This document shows positions 8,151-17,626 of a stretch of 64,000 bases of DNA, piece after piece. Under the pieces are notes generated by a model, which worked only from the letters and a program-made list of their open reading frames with translations, was not told the origin of the DNA and did not search any database. Both the position numbers and the translations under genes were made by a program. This stretch comes from Saccharopolyspora hirsuta. GTDB lineage: Bacteria; Actinomycetota; Actinomycetes; Mycobacteriales; Pseudonocardiaceae. Positions within the stretch are counted from its first letter, which is position 1; each line of letters begins with the position of its first letter. The DNA is taken from positions 62,001 to 126,000 of the forward strand of contig NZ_VWPH01000010.1 in the NCBI RefSeq assembly GCF_008630535.1. Reading direction: 5' to 3'.

Positions 8151-8652
8151 GGAACGCGGACGACTCTCGCACCGCTGCCGGATTTTCCGCAACAGTCGGC
8201 GGAATTGCGCACCACCGCCGGAGAACGATGAACGCCGGGGAAGAACTGCTTTCGCCGCAACGAATTCCGCGCGTCCGCATCCCGTGAAACTCATCCGGCC
8301 CAGCCAGTACGCCGACCCGATGAGCATCGGAACACGCGCTGCGACGGGAGATCTCCGCGCTGTCGCGAGATCTGGAATCCCCAGCCGACGTGACCCATCG
8401 CACATCTCAGCGGGCCCTCGGGGTCGTGAGCGCGGATCCGGGCTGGAACCCCCTTCCGCACTCACGAGGCCCTCGAACGGGTATCCCGTGCGCACGCAGC
8501 GGAGTTCGACCGATCGGGCTTCCGGCGGGTGGCCGGGTTCGGCGCCCGGTACCTTCCGAGCCGGCGGAACCGCTGCTGACCGGTTTCCGCGGCCGCCCAA
8601 CCGATGCGCCGGCGCACGGGACCGGCGCCGACCCGCTGGTGGGGATGATCCC
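8151..8652. other. Gene-free interval between antiporter leader and MBL remnant
   Basis: No convincing coding frame is seen. It contains the antiporter promoter region and the decayed palindrome at 8424-8467. Confidence 0.5.
8424..8467. repeat. Imperfect intergenic palindrome TCGTGAGYGCGGA
   Basis: TCGTGAGCGCGGA (8424-8436) faces TCCGCACTCACGA (8455-8467), 12 of 13 bases paired around an 18-nt loop. It resembles the longer CGTGAG/CTCACG palindromes at 26315 and 63644. Confidence 0.55.
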
Positions 8653-8843
8653 ATGGAACTCGTCGTTCTCGGCTGCTCGGGAAGCGCACCGTCACCGGAT
8701 GCACCGTCGTCCGGCTACGTCCTGCGCTCCGGGGACAGCCAGCTCGTGATCGACCTCGGCAACGGCACGATGGGCCCGCTGCAGCGCTGGGCCGACCCTA
8801 CGCCGTCGACGCGCTGCTCCTGACGCACCTTCACCCGATCTGA
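8653..8843 (+). pseudogene. Remnant of an MBL-fold metallo-hydrolase (RNase Z-like)
   Basis: The first 50 codons read as the start of an RNase Z-like metallo-beta-lactamase-fold protein: MELVVLGCSGSAPSPD, then LVIDLGNGTMGPLQRWADP. After codon 48 the frame is wrong, but in the +1-shifted frame the match continues as YAVDALLLTHLHP, reaching the first two His of the metal motif HxHxDH. It then stops at 8841-8843 where Asp-His should follow. One base is missing in the CCC run near 8796-8798 and the other two thirds of the gene are gone. It is therefore a genuine remnant rather than a simple sequencing slip. Confidence 0.75.
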
Positions 8844-9002
8844 CGCCGCAGCTGTGCGCCCGTCCACCCGCGGGGTGGGCGGGCGCACGCGCGTGCGACT
8901 ACGCTTCGCACCCGCTCCACTGCGGACGGTTCGGCCGCCACGAGTGCTGTCACCCGCCGGTGTCAGGGGTGGTGGGCCGGGAGGTAGGGTGTGGGGCCGA
9001 TG

Positions 9003-9092
9003 ACAGGGGAGCGCCGTCGTGAAGGGCGCTGAGAGTGCGGGGTGAGCCGCAGACCCTCCGAACCTGCTCCGGTTAGCACCGGCGAAGGGAGT
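9003..9092 (+). ncRNA. TPP riboswitch (THI element)
   Basis: The conserved thi-box strings are all present in order: CAGGGGAGCGCC, GGCGCTGAGAGTGCG, GAGCCGCAGACCC, GAACCTG and CCGGTTAGCACCGGCGAAGGGAG. GGGGAGC pairs with the end of the element. The terminal GAAGGGAG is also the ribosome binding site of the next gene, whose GTG is at 9097, so thiamine pyrophosphate binding would block translation directly. Confidence 0.96.
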
Positions 9093-9096
9093 TCCA

Positions 9097-9696
9097 GTGG
9101 TGCGCGATGCCGCTTTCCGCTACCGGACCATCGATTTCGTCACCGTCGCGATGCTGGGCGTCGCGGTCGGCGTGGCGTTCTGGGGTTGGGCGCAGCTCTA
9201 CCAGGTGTTGAGCACCTTCTCCGCGTTCGCGTTCCCGCCGAGCGCGGGGCTGTTCGGCGGCGCTTGGCTGCTCGGCGGCGTGATCGGCGGGCTTGTCGTC
9301 CGCAAGCCCGGGGCCGCGCTGGTGACCGAGGTGGTCGCCGCGTCCGTGGAGGCGCTGCTCGGCAACAGCTGGGGCTTGTCGACGGTGATCTCCGGGTGCA
9401 TCCAGGGGTTCGGCGTCGAGCTGGTCCTGGCCGTGTTCCTGTGGAAGCGGTTCGGCCCGCTGGTCGCCGCGCTGTCCGCGGCGGTCGCCGCCGCGTTCGA
9501 GTCGTTCTACGAGTGGCAGGTCTACTACACCGACTGGGCGCTGCCCTACCAGCTGGCCCACCTCGGGTTCTTCGTGGTGTCCGGTGTCGTCATCGCCGGG
9601 TTCGGCGGTTGGGCGCTGGTCCGCGGGCTGGCCGCGACCGGGGCGCTGGACGCGTTCGGGCCGGGCCGGGAGCACCACGAGCGGGCGGCGGTGTGA
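9097..9696 (+). CDS. ykoE: ECF transporter substrate-binding (S) component YkoE
   Basis: A 199-residue membrane protein with five to six helices and the YkoE hallmark GNSWGLSTVISGCIQGFGVELV near residue 88. It is the specificity subunit for the thiamine precursor hydroxymethylpyrimidine. Its start lies at the end of the TPP riboswitch, and it overlaps the ATPase gene by 4 bp (GTGA). Confidence 0.9.
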   Translation: MVRDAAFRYRTIDFVTVAMLGVAVGVAFWGWAQLYQVLSTFSAFAFPPSAGLFGGAWLLGGVIGGLVVRKPGAALVTEVVAASVEALLGNSWGLSTVISGCIQGFGVELVLAVFLWKRFGPLVAALSAAVAAAFESFYEWQVYYTDWALPYQLAHLGFFVVSGVVIAGFGGWALVRGLAATGALDAFGPGREHHERAAV

Positions 9697-11132
9697 CGAC
9701 CTCGACGGACCTCCGCGCGGAGCTCCGGGGTTTCGGCTGGCGGCCGCTGGGGCGGCGCACGCCCACCGTCCAGGGGTTGGACCTGCGGGTCAGGCCCGGT
9801 GAGCGGATCCTGCTGGCCGGGCCGAGCGGGGCGGGCAAGTCGACGGTCGTGCACGCGCTGGCCGGGGTGCTCGGCGGGGCGCTGCCGGGCGAGATGAGCG
9901 GCGAGGTGCGGGTCGACGGCCAGATCGGCCTGGTGCTGCAGAACCCCGGCGCTGCCGTGGTGGCGGACCGGATCGGGCGCGATGTCGCCTTCGGCCCGGA
10001 GAACGCCGGGGTCCCGCGGGAGGAGATCTGGCGGCGGGTGGCGCGAGCCCTCGACCTGGTCGGCCTCCCCCACCCCGTCGACCACCCGACGTCGGCGCTG
10101 TCCGGCGGCGAGCTGCAGCGGCTCGCGCTCGCCGGGGTCCTGGCGCTGCGGCCGTCGGTGCTGCTGCTGGACGAGCCGACCTCGATGCTCGATCCGGACA
10201 ACGCCGACCGGGTGCGCGCGGCGGTGGCCGACGTCGTGGCGAGCACCGGCGCTTCGCTGGTCGTGGTCGACCACCGGATCGGGCCGTGGCTGGATCTGGT
10301 GCACCGCGTCGTCGTCCTCGACTCCTCCGGGCAGGTCGTGCACGACGTCGACCCCGAGACCTGCCGGGCCCGGCTCACCGGGGAGCTCGGTCGCACCGGG
10401 GTGTGGATGCCCGACCTGCCCGCGCCCGAGCCGATCGAGGTGCCGGAAGCGCTGGTGGCCCCGGACGCCCCCGGCCCGCGGCTCGAAGCCCGGGGCCTGG
10501 GCGTGGACCTGGTGGCCCGCCGGATGCGGGCGTCGGCTGCGGTGGTCGCGCTCGAAGACGTCTCGACCGCGGTGTCGCCGGGGCAGGTCTCGGCGTTCAC
10601 CGGCGCTTCCGGGGCGGGCAAGTCGACGCTCCTCGCCGCGCTGGCGGGCCTGGTCCGCCCCGACCGCGGCAGCATCGACGGCACACCCGTGCCGCTGCAC
10701 CGGATGAAGTCCGCCGACCTCGCGCGAACGGTCGGGTGGGTGCCGCAGAACCCGGAGCACGGCTTCCTCACCACCAGCGTGCGGGAGGAGATCACCCGCA
10801 CCGGGGCGCGGCTGGGTTCCCCGGTCGCGGTCGACGAGATCCTGGAGGTGCTCGGGCTGAGCTCGCTGGCCGACGCCAACCCCTACCGGCTCTCCGGCGG
10901 GGAGCAGCGCCGGGTCGCGCTCGCCGCCGCGCTCGCACACCGGCCCGGTGCCCTGATGCTCGACGAACCGACCGTCGGGCAGGACCGCCGCACCTGGGCC
11001 GCGATCGCCGGGTGGCTGCGGGCCGCCGCCCGATCCGGTGCCACCGCGGCCGCCTCCACCCACGATCCGGTGCTGATCGACCTCGCCGACCGCGAAACGC
11101 GGCTCCACCGGGGGCGGGTGCTGGCGCGGTGA
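9693..11132 (+). CDS. ykoD: ECF transporter fused ATPase (A1-A2) YkoD
   Basis: A 479-residue protein with two ABC ATPase domains in one chain. Domain 1 has Walker A GPSGAGKS at 43-50, signature LSGGE near 136 and LLLDEPTS near 157. Domain 2 has GASGAGKS at 304-311, a second LSGGEQ and LMLDEPT. It energises uptake through YkoE and YkoC. The start is the GTG overlapping the YkoE stop; a longer open frame upstream runs through the riboswitch and is not real. Confidence 0.92.
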   Translation: MTTSTDLRAELRGFGWRPLGRRTPTVQGLDLRVRPGERILLAGPSGAGKSTVVHALAGVLGGALPGEMSGEVRVDGQIGLVLQNPGAAVVADRIGRDVAFGPENAGVPREEIWRRVARALDLVGLPHPVDHPTSALSGGELQRLALAGVLALRPSVLLLDEPTSMLDPDNADRVRAAVADVVASTGASLVVVDHRIGPWLDLVHRVVVLDSSGQVVHDVDPETCRARLTGELGRTGVWMPDLPAPEPIEVPEALVAPDAPGPRLEARGLGVDLVARRMRASAAVVALEDVSTAVSPGQVSAFTGASGAGKSTLLAALAGLVRPDRGSIDGTPVPLHRMKSADLARTVGWVPQNPEHGFLTTSVREEITRTGARLGSPVAVDEILEVLGLSSLADANPYRLSGGEQRRVALAAALAHRPGALMLDEPTVGQDRRTWAAIAGWLRAAARSGATAAASTHDPVLIDLADRETRLHRGRVLAR

Positions 11133-11830
11133 ACGGTGTGCTGGCCAGGGTGAACCCCCTGGTGCTGGTGGCGGTGGGTCTGCTGGCGCTCGTCGCGTCG
11201 CTCGGGGTGCGCTCGCTCCTCACCGCGGTGATCACCTCGTGCGCCTACGTGCTCGCGATGGTGCTGATGCTCCCCGCGCGTTCCGGCCATCCGCTGCGGT
11301 TCATCACGGTCGTGCTGGGTGGCCTCTCGGTCGCCTACTCGACGTGGCTGCTCGGCGGTGGGCAGCTCGACGTCGCCGCCACCGCCGGACTGCGGATCGT
11401 CGTGCTGGCGCTGCCCGGGGTGGCCGTCGCGCCGCTGATCGAGCCGATGGCGCTGGCCGATCAGCTGGGGCAGCGCCTCCGCCTGCCGCACCGGTTCGTC
11501 GTGTCGTTCGCCGCGGCGCTCCAGCGGTTCGAGCAGCTCGGCCAGACCTGGCAGTACCTCTCGCGGGCGCGCCGCGCGCGCGGGTTCGGCCCCGGCCGGG
11601 GACCGATCTCCCGCGCCCGCCACGCCGCCTCGGTCACCTTCGGGCTGCTGGTCACCACCATGCGCGAGGCCACCAGCGCCTCGATCGCGATGGACGCCCG
11701 CGGCTTCGCCCGCGCCCGGCAGCGCACCTGGGCGGAACCGGTGCCCTGGACCAGGACCGACACCGCCGTGCTGGTGGTCGGCGTGCTGCTCGCCGCCGTG
11801 CCCTACGCGGCCGAGGTGCTGACCGCCTGA
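11129..11830 (+). CDS. ykoC: ECF transporter transmembrane (T) component YkoC
   Basis: A 233-residue membrane protein with the CbiQ/EcfT fold. About five helices and a cytoplasmic coupling segment are visible, with SRARRARGFG and MDARGFARA giving the two Ala-Arg-Gly coupling motifs that contact the ATPases. The GTG overlaps the YkoD stop by 4 bp, completing the ykoEDC operon under the TPP riboswitch. Confidence 0.92.
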   Translation: MNGVLARVNPLVLVAVGLLALVASLGVRSLLTAVITSCAYVLAMVLMLPARSGHPLRFITVVLGGLSVAYSTWLLGGGQLDVAATAGLRIVVLALPGVAVAPLIEPMALADQLGQRLRLPHRFVVSFAAALQRFEQLGQTWQYLSRARRARGFGPGRGPISRARHAASVTFGLLVTTMREATSASIAMDARGFARARQRTWAEPVPWTRTDTAVLVVGVLLAAVPYAAEVLTA

Positions 11831-11831
11831 C

Positions 11832-12623
11832 TCACCGGGCGAAGAAGTCGGCGACGCGGCCCGTCCAGCTCGTGACGTCCTCGGCCGTCCGCGACACGTG
11901 CAGGGCCGAGTTCGGCAGCAGCTCGTGCAACCGCTCCGCAGTAGCCACCGGGTGGAGCGGATCGGTGTCCCAGGCGAGGATCAGCGCCGGGTGCTCCAGC
12001 GCGGAGATCGCTTCGGGGGCGGGCAGCTCGGACGAGCCGACGCCCCTCAGCGCGGCCGGGATCAGCTCGTCCGCCACGTCGGGGGCCAGGTCGAACTTCG
12101 GGTGATCGGCGAAGATCGGCACGGGATCGGCGCGGGCCCACTGCTGCCGCCATCCGGCCGCGCCGAGCCGGTCGAAGTCGTCGGCGGTGTCGAAGTACCA
12201 CTGCTTGGCCTGCACCGGACCGCTCTCCCAGGAGACGGGCGGGATCAGCAGCGCGAGCCGCCGGAACCGCCGCGGCGCCGCGACCGCCGCGTGCAGGACG
12301 GCGGCGCATCCCCAGGAAGAACCGGCGAAGTCGGCGGGCTGGTCGATCCCGGCCGCGTCGAGCAGTGCGAGCAGATCACCCGCGGCGGTTTCGAAGCGGT
12401 AGTCGTCGGCTGCGGGCCGCCCCGTGGACCGGCCGTGCCCGCGCTGGTCGTAGGTGAGCAGCTGGCGACCTAGGCCCAGCGCGTCGAAGTCGAAGAGCTC
12501 GAAGCGCCGCACGGCATCCCTGCTGAGCAGCACCCCGTGCGCGTAGCCGACCGGCGCACCGGTCCCGGTGAGCTGGTAGGCGATGCGGGCGCCACCGCGG
12601 TCCAAGTAGCGGTCCGGGGACAT
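11832..12623 (-). CDS. Alpha/beta-hydrolase
   Basis: A 263-residue hydrolase. The strand-turn-helix DQRGHGRS, the nucleophile elbow GSSWGC around residue 103 and a late Asp (AWDTDPLHP) and His give a serine hydrolase triad. Substrate is unknown; the fold fits esterases and prolyl-aminopeptidase-like enzymes. The ATG has GGAGGAGG upstream. It converges on ykoC with a 1-bp gap. A 7-bp perfect inverted repeat 41 bp ahead of the start may be an operator. Confidence 0.75.
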   Translation of the reverse strand: MSPDRYLDRGGARIAYQLTGTGAPVGYAHGVLLSRDAVRRFELFDFDALGLGRQLLTYDQRGHGRSTGRPAADDYRFETAAGDLLALLDAAGIDQPADFAGSSWGCAAVLHAAVAAPRRFRRLALLIPPVSWESGPVQAKQWYFDTADDFDRLGAAGWRQQWARADPVPIFADHPKFDLAPDVADELIPAALRGVGSSELPAPEAISALEHPALILAWDTDPLHPVATAERLHELLPNSALHVSRTAEDVTSWTGRVADFFAR

Positions 12624-12663
12624 CGGCTTCCTCCTCCACGAGCCGCGAAATCGACGGTTTTCG

Positions 12664-12683
12664 TACCCTACCCCACTAGGGTA
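12664..12683. promoter_or_regulatory. Inverted repeat TACCCTA-N6-TAGGGTA, possible operator
   Basis: The 7-bp arms are perfect complements and lie 41 bp upstream of the minus-strand hydrolase and about 100 bp upstream of the plus-strand lipoprotein. The binding protein is unknown. Confidence 0.45.
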
Positions 12684-12783
12684 TTCACCCAGTGGACGCC
12701 GATGCTGTTCCCCCGCGTCCGCGCGTCGGCCGGTGGGCGTTCGCCGCGGTCTGGTCGAATGTGGGCATGCGAATGGAGGTGCG

Positions 12784-13404
12784 ATGACGAGGAGAGTCGG
12801 GTGGCGCTGGTTCGCCGCGTGCGCGCTCGTGGCCGCGACGGCGGGGTGCGCCGCGGTGCGCGATGCCGCTCCTGCCGCACCGGTCGCGACGACCTCCGCC
12901 GCACCGAACTCGGCCGACCAGGACCCGGCCCGGTTCGCCGCGCAGGTGGTGGCCCGCGCGCGGGAAGCCGGTGTGGATCCGCAGCTGGTGATGGCGATCC
13001 TCTACAACGAGTCCTACAAGCCGCACGACCCGGCCGCGGAGCGCGCCTGGCTGCAGCTCGACCCGGACGCCGCGCTGGGTGTGGCGAACATGCACCGGGT
13101 CGCCTTCGACGAGGTCAAGGCCGACCGCGACTTCGCGGGCCGCGACTGGCTGGAGCTCCCCGACGACCCGGACCTGGCCATCCGAGCCGCGGCCTGGTAC
13201 CTGCACGACCTCGCCGCGATGCTCCCGGACCAGCGGTCGGGCGCGCACAGCACCGCGGAGCTGCTGGCGCTGGGCTACAACGCCGGACCGGGGAACATGC
13301 GCGCGTTCGCGAAGGGCAGTCCCCCAGGCCCGCAGGCCCAGTCCTATCTGGACAGGCTGCGGGAGAACTGGCAGAGGGCGGGCGAGGCCGTCGCTGGCCG
13401 CTGA
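12784..13404 (+). CDS. Secreted lipoprotein with lysozyme-like (SLT) domain
   Basis: A 206-residue protein. A basic and hydrophobic signal (residues 1-20) ends in the lipobox-like ATAGC, so Cys21 would be lipidated and the protein anchored outside the membrane. Residues 50-200 have the lytic transglycosylase-type pattern MAILYNESYKP, whose Glu is the likely catalytic residue, and later ALGYNAGPGNM. It probably cleaves peptidoglycan. It is monocistronic, with GGAGGT just before the ATG. Confidence 0.75.
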   Translation: MTRRVGWRWFAACALVAATAGCAAVRDAAPAAPVATTSAAPNSADQDPARFAAQVVARAREAGVDPQLVMAILYNESYKPHDPAAERAWLQLDPDAALGVANMHRVAFDEVKADRDFAGRDWLELPDDPDLAIRAAAWYLHDLAAMLPDQRSGAHSTAELLALGYNAGPGNMRAFAKGSPPGPQAQSYLDRLRENWQRAGEAVAGR

Positions 13405-13457
13405 CCCGCGGACAGCCCGACACACCGAGGCGTGGGGTTGGCCGCGCTCAGCGGTCA

Positions 13458-15685
13458 CTAGCCGCGCAGCGCACGCGCGGTTTCCGACTCCTCGCAGGCC
13501 AGCAGCTGCTGCGGCGTTCCCGAGCAGATGACGCGACCGCCGCGGCGGCCCGGCCCCGGGCCGAGGTCGATCACCCAGTCCGCGCGGCGGATCACCTCCA
13601 GGTTGTGCTCGATCACCAGCACCGTGTTGCCGCGCTCGACCAGCCGGTCCAGGACCTGGAGCAGGACTTCGACGTCGGTCAGGTGCAGGCCGGTGGTCGG
13701 TTCGTCGAGCACGTAGCAGGTGGGGTCGGCGGCGGTGGACAGCTCCTTGGCGATCTTCAGGCGCTGGCACTCGCCACCGGAGAGGTCGGTCAGCGGCTGG
13801 CCCAGGCGCAGGTAGCCCAGCCCGACGTCCACCAGGTGGCTCAGGGCGCGGCCGATCGCCGGCTCGGGCAGGCGGTGCACGGCGTCGGCGATGGTCAGGT
13901 CGTCGACGTCGGCGATGGACAGCCCGTCCACGGTGTGCGCGAGGACCTCCGCGGTGAAGCGGCGACCGGCGCAGGCCTCGCAGACCGTCTCCTGCCCGTC
14001 CATGAACGCCAGGTCGGTGTAGATCACCCCGGCGCCCCGGCACACCGGGCACGCGCCTTCGGAGTTGGCGCTGAACAGCTTCGGGCTCACCCCGTTGCGC
14101 CGGGCGAACAGCTTCCGGATCGCCGGGGCGATGCCGCAGTAGGTCAGCGGCGACGAGCGGCGGTTGGTGCTCACCGGGCGCTGGTCGACGACGGTGGCCG
14201 GGTGCTGGGCGACGAACTCCGCGGCCAGGCTGGACTTCCCGGACCCGGCGACGCCGGTCAGCACCGTCAGCACCCCGGTCGGCACGTCCACGGTCAGGTC
14301 GCGCAGGTTGTTGCGGTCAGCGTTGTCGATGCGCAGCTTGCCCGTCGGCGCTCGCGGGGTCCGGGACGGGATCCGGGACCGCAGCCCGCGCCCGGTCGGG
14401 GTGTCCGCGGCCGCCAGCTCGTCGAAGGTGCCCTGGAACACGATGCGCCCGCCCGCTCCGCCCGCGCCGGGCCCGAGCTCGACGATGCGGTCCGCGGCGC
14501 GCATCACGTCCGGGTCGTGCTCCACGACCAGCAGCGTGTTCCCCTTGTCCCGCAACGACTCCAGCAGTCCGATCATGGGCTGCACGTCGTGCTGGTGCAG
14601 GCCGACGGTGGGTTCGTCGAACACGTACAGCATCTCGACCAGGCTGCTGCCCAGGTGCCGGACCGTCTTGATGCGCTGCGACTCGCCGCCGGAGAGCGTG
14701 GTCGTCGGCCGCGCCAGCGACAGGTAGCCGAGCCCGATCCGGGTCAGCGCGCCGAGCTTGTCCGACAGCGCCGCCACCACCGGCGCGACGCGCGGATCCC
14801 GCACCTCGGCGACGACTTCGGCCAGCTCACCGATCTCCATCCGGCTCATCTCGCCGATGGTGCGGCCGAGCACGCGGGCGGTGCGGGCGGCTTCGCGCAG
14901 CCGCTCGCCGCCGCATTCCGGGCAGCGCGCCGAGCGGGTGAACTGGCGCACCACCGCCTGCTTGCGCTCGGACATGGTGTCGGCGGTGTGCAGGTAGATG
15001 CGTTCGAAGCGGTCGACCACACCTTCGTAGTCCTTCGGCACCCGCAGCGAGAGCCGTTGCGCCGCGGCGCGGTGGAGCAGCGCCTCCCGGTCGGCTTCCG
15101 ACCAGTCGCGCAGCGGTTTCGCCGGGTCGAAGACGCCGATCTCGGCGTACTGGCGGTACCAGTACTGGCCGTTGCCGAAGCCGGGCAGCACGACCCCGCC
15201 CTGCTCCAGCGACTTGTCCAGGTCCAGGATCCGCTCGACGGCGGTGGTCAGCGTCTCCCCCAGCCCCGCGCAGGTCGGGCACATCCCGGCCGGGTCGTTG
15301 AAGGAGAAGTGGTTGCTCTCGCCGACGTGCGGTTCGCTCACCCGCGAGAACAGCAACCGCAGGTAGGTGAACGCATCGGTGGCGGTGCCGACCGTCGAGC
15401 GCGCGTTGCCGCCCAGACGCTTCTGGTCGATCAGCACCACCGGCGACAGCCCTTCCAGCTCATCGGCCTCGGGGCGGCTCCACCGCGGCAGGCGGTTGCG
15501 CACGAACGGCGGGTAGTTCTCGTTCACCTGGTACCCGGCTTCGGCCGCGATCGTGTCGAACACCAGCGAGGACTTGCCGGAACCGGACACCCCGGCGAAC
15601 ACCACCAGCTCGCCGCGCGGCAGGTCGGGTCGACGGCCTTCAGGTTGTGCGTGCGGGCGCCCCGGATGCGGATCGTTGAGCTCAT
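13458..15685 (-). CDS. UvrA-like ABC ATPase (drug-resistance type), frameshift near N-terminus
   Basis: About 742 codons. Two ABC modules are present with Walker A GVSGSGKSS and GVAGSGKSS, signatures LSGGESQR and LSGGECQR, and four CxxC pairs of UvrA zinc modules (MCPTC, RCPEC, ACPVC, VCEAC). The short length and lack of a full UvrB-binding region fit the DrrC-like UvrA paralogues linked to DNA-intercalator resistance. The expected start MSSTIRIRGARTHNLKAVD is in one frame and the rest, from DLPRGELVVFAG, in another. One base is missing near 15627-15631, so the gene is either broken or mis-sequenced. It converges on the lipoprotein and diverges from the WYL regulator. Confidence 0.75.
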
Positions 15686-15746
15686 GGCGCGACCGTACGA
15701 GCAGATGTGGCCGGTTCCTGGCCGCAATTCGGGGATGATGGAGGGC

Positions 15747-16718
15747 ATGAGCGATGTCACCCGGCGCCTGCTCGAACTGCTCGCCCACCTGCAGACCGGC
15801 CGCCGCTTCAGCGGTCCGGAACTGGCGGCGCGGCTGGAGACCAGTCCCCGCACGGTGCGGCGCGACGTGGAGCGGCTGCGAGACTACGGCTACCCGGTGA
15901 CGACGCAGCCGGGACCGGGCGGCTTCTACCAGCTGTCGGCCGGTCAGGCCCTGCCGCCGATGGTGTTCGACGACGAGGAGGCGGTCGCGACCGTGGTCGG
16001 TCTCGGCGTGCTGGCCGCCAGCGCGCCGCCGGACACCGACGTCGGGGGCATCGGCTCGGCGGCCGACCGCGCGTTCGGCAAGATCGACCAGTTCCTGCCG
16101 AAGCGGCTGCGGGCCCGCGCCACCGCCGTGCGCGCCACGCTCGAAGCCGCCGCGCAGACCGCGCCACCGGTCAACGCCGAAGCGCTCGCCACGCTGGCCG
16201 CCGCCGCAGCCCGGCACGAGCACGCCACCTTCAGCTACACCACCCGCGACGGCACCACATCCGCGCGCCGCGTCGAGCCCTACCGGCAGGTGCACCTCCA
16301 CCTGCGCTGGTACCTGCTGGCCTGGGACCGCGACCGGGCGGACTGGCGCACCTTCCGGCTCGACCGGATCAGCGGCATCGCCGTCCCCGGAACCCGATTC
16401 GACCCTCGCCCGCTGCCCGCCGAGTCCGCCGCCGAGTACCTGCGCGAGAAGCTCGCCGAACCGCGGCACCGGGCCGTCGTCCTGGTCGACGCACCGGCGC
16501 ACCGCGTCGCCGACACCCTGAAGTTCACCGACTGCGCCATCGAGCCGCTGGCCGCCGACCGCTGCCAGGTCACCACCCGGATCGACTCCTTCGAGTGGCT
16601 GGTGCTCAACCTGGCCCTCCTGAACGCGGACTTCGTCATCGAAGAACCCGAGGAGTTCCGCGACCGGTGCCGCGAACTGGCCACCCGGCTCGGCCGCGCC
16701 ACGCGGGACCCGGGGTGA
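15747..16718 (+). CDS. HTH/WYL-domain transcriptional regulator
   Basis: A 323-residue DeoR-like regulator: N-terminal winged helix with FSGPELAARLETSPRTVRRDVERL (about 20-45), then a WYL ligand-binding domain with the typical RRVEPYRQVHLHLRWYLLAWD block near 180 and a C-terminal WCX extension. An in-frame ATG at 15735 is an alternative start. It is divergent from the UvrA-like gene (62 bp apart), which it may control; WYL proteins often respond to DNA damage or nucleotide ligands. It ends immediately before the convergent hydrolase. Confidence 0.82.
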   Translation: MSDVTRRLLELLAHLQTGRRFSGPELAARLETSPRTVRRDVERLRDYGYPVTTQPGPGGFYQLSAGQALPPMVFDDEEAVATVVGLGVLAASAPPDTDVGGIGSAADRAFGKIDQFLPKRLRARATAVRATLEAAAQTAPPVNAEALATLAAAAARHEHATFSYTTRDGTTSARRVEPYRQVHLHLRWYLLAWDRDRADWRTFRLDRISGIAVPGTRFDPRPLPAESAAEYLREKLAEPRHRAVVLVDAPAHRVADTLKFTDCAIEPLAADRCQVTTRIDSFEWLVLNLALLNADFVIEEPEEFRDRCRELATRLGRATRDPG

Positions 16719-17603
16719 TCACTCGGCGAAGAAGGCACGCAGCGCGGCGGCGGTCCGCTCGGGTTGTTCCTCGGGCACGTAGTGGTCGCACGGAAGGGCT
16801 TGACCGCGCAGGTCTTCCGCGTAGTCGTGCCAGGTCGCGAGGACGTCGTAGTTGCGACCGACGAAGCTGTGCTCGCCCCACAGCGCCAGCACCGGGCAGG
16901 TGATGGAGCGGCCCGCGTCGGCCTCGTCGTGCTCGAGGTCGATCGACGCCGCCGCGCGGTAGTCCGAGCAGGACGCGGCGATCGCGGCCGGATCGGAGAA
17001 GCAGCGCACGTACTCCGCCACCGCGTCCGGGTCGAACGGCGTCCCGCCGCGGTGGCGCGCCGACATCCGCGCCCTGATCCAGAACTCCGGGTCGCCGCCG
17101 ATCAGCCGCTCCGGGATCCCGTTGCCCGCGGCCAGGAAGAACCAGTGGTAGTACCCCAGGCCGAACTCCTTGTCCGCGTGCTCGAACGCGTGCCGGGTCG
17201 GCACGATGTCCAGCACCGCGAGCGCGGAGACCGCCTCGGGCGCGTCCAGCGCCAGCCGGTGGCCGACCCGGCCGCCGCGGTCGTGCCCGGCCACGCCGAA
17301 GCGCTCGAAGCCCAGCGACCGCATGACCAGCAGCTGGTCCCGCGCCATCGCGCGCTTGGAGTACTCGGCGTCGTCCGGGCCCGGCGCGGGTTTGTCGCTG
17401 TCGCCGTAGCCGCGGAGATCGGCGAGCACGACGGTGTGCTCACCGGCGAGCAGCGGCGCGACGTGGTGCCAGATCAGGTGGGTCTGCGGATAGCCGTGCA
17501 GGAGCAGCAGCGGTGGCCCGTCACCGCCGACCGCGCAGTTGATGCGCACGCCGTCGGCGTCGACGGTCCGCCGCGCGAACGAGCTGGGCAGCGGGACGCC
17601 CAT
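16719..17603 (-). CDS. Alpha/beta-hydrolase of the fluoroacetate dehalogenase group
   Basis: A 294-residue enzyme with an Asp nucleophile, Asp108 in AGHDRGGR, followed by Arg109 and Arg112. His153-Trp154 and Tyr215 occupy the places of the fluoride pocket, and His274 is the catalytic base. The same set with nearly the same spacing (Asp110, Arg111, Arg114, His155, Trp156, Tyr219, His280) defines characterised fluoroacetate dehalogenases. It would hydrolyse a haloacetate to glycolate; an epoxide hydrolase is the main alternative. It is the last gene of a minus-strand series with the dehydrogenase 23 bp upstream, and has a GGGAGGAG ribosome site. Confidence 0.8.
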   Translation of the reverse strand: MGVPLPSSFARRTVDADGVRINCAVGGDGPPLLLLHGYPQTHLIWHHVAPLLAGEHTVVLADLRGYGDSDKPAPGPDDAEYSKRAMARDQLLVMRSLGFERFGVAGHDRGGRVGHRLALDAPEAVSALAVLDIVPTRHAFEHADKEFGLGYYHWFFLAAGNGIPERLIGGDPEFWIRARMSARHRGGTPFDPDAVAEYVRCFSDPAAIAASCSDYRAAASIDLEHDEADAGRSITCPVLALWGEHSFVGRNYDVLATWHDYAEDLRGQALPCDHYVPEEQPERTAAALRAFFAE

Positions 17604-17626
17604 CTGGTCTCCTCCCGGTCGTGGTG

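Noticed and set aside
12537..15746. Long plus-strand extension upstream of the WYL regulator
   Set aside because: The frame runs antisense through the UvrA-like gene and has shadow composition. The regulator starts at 15747 or 15735.
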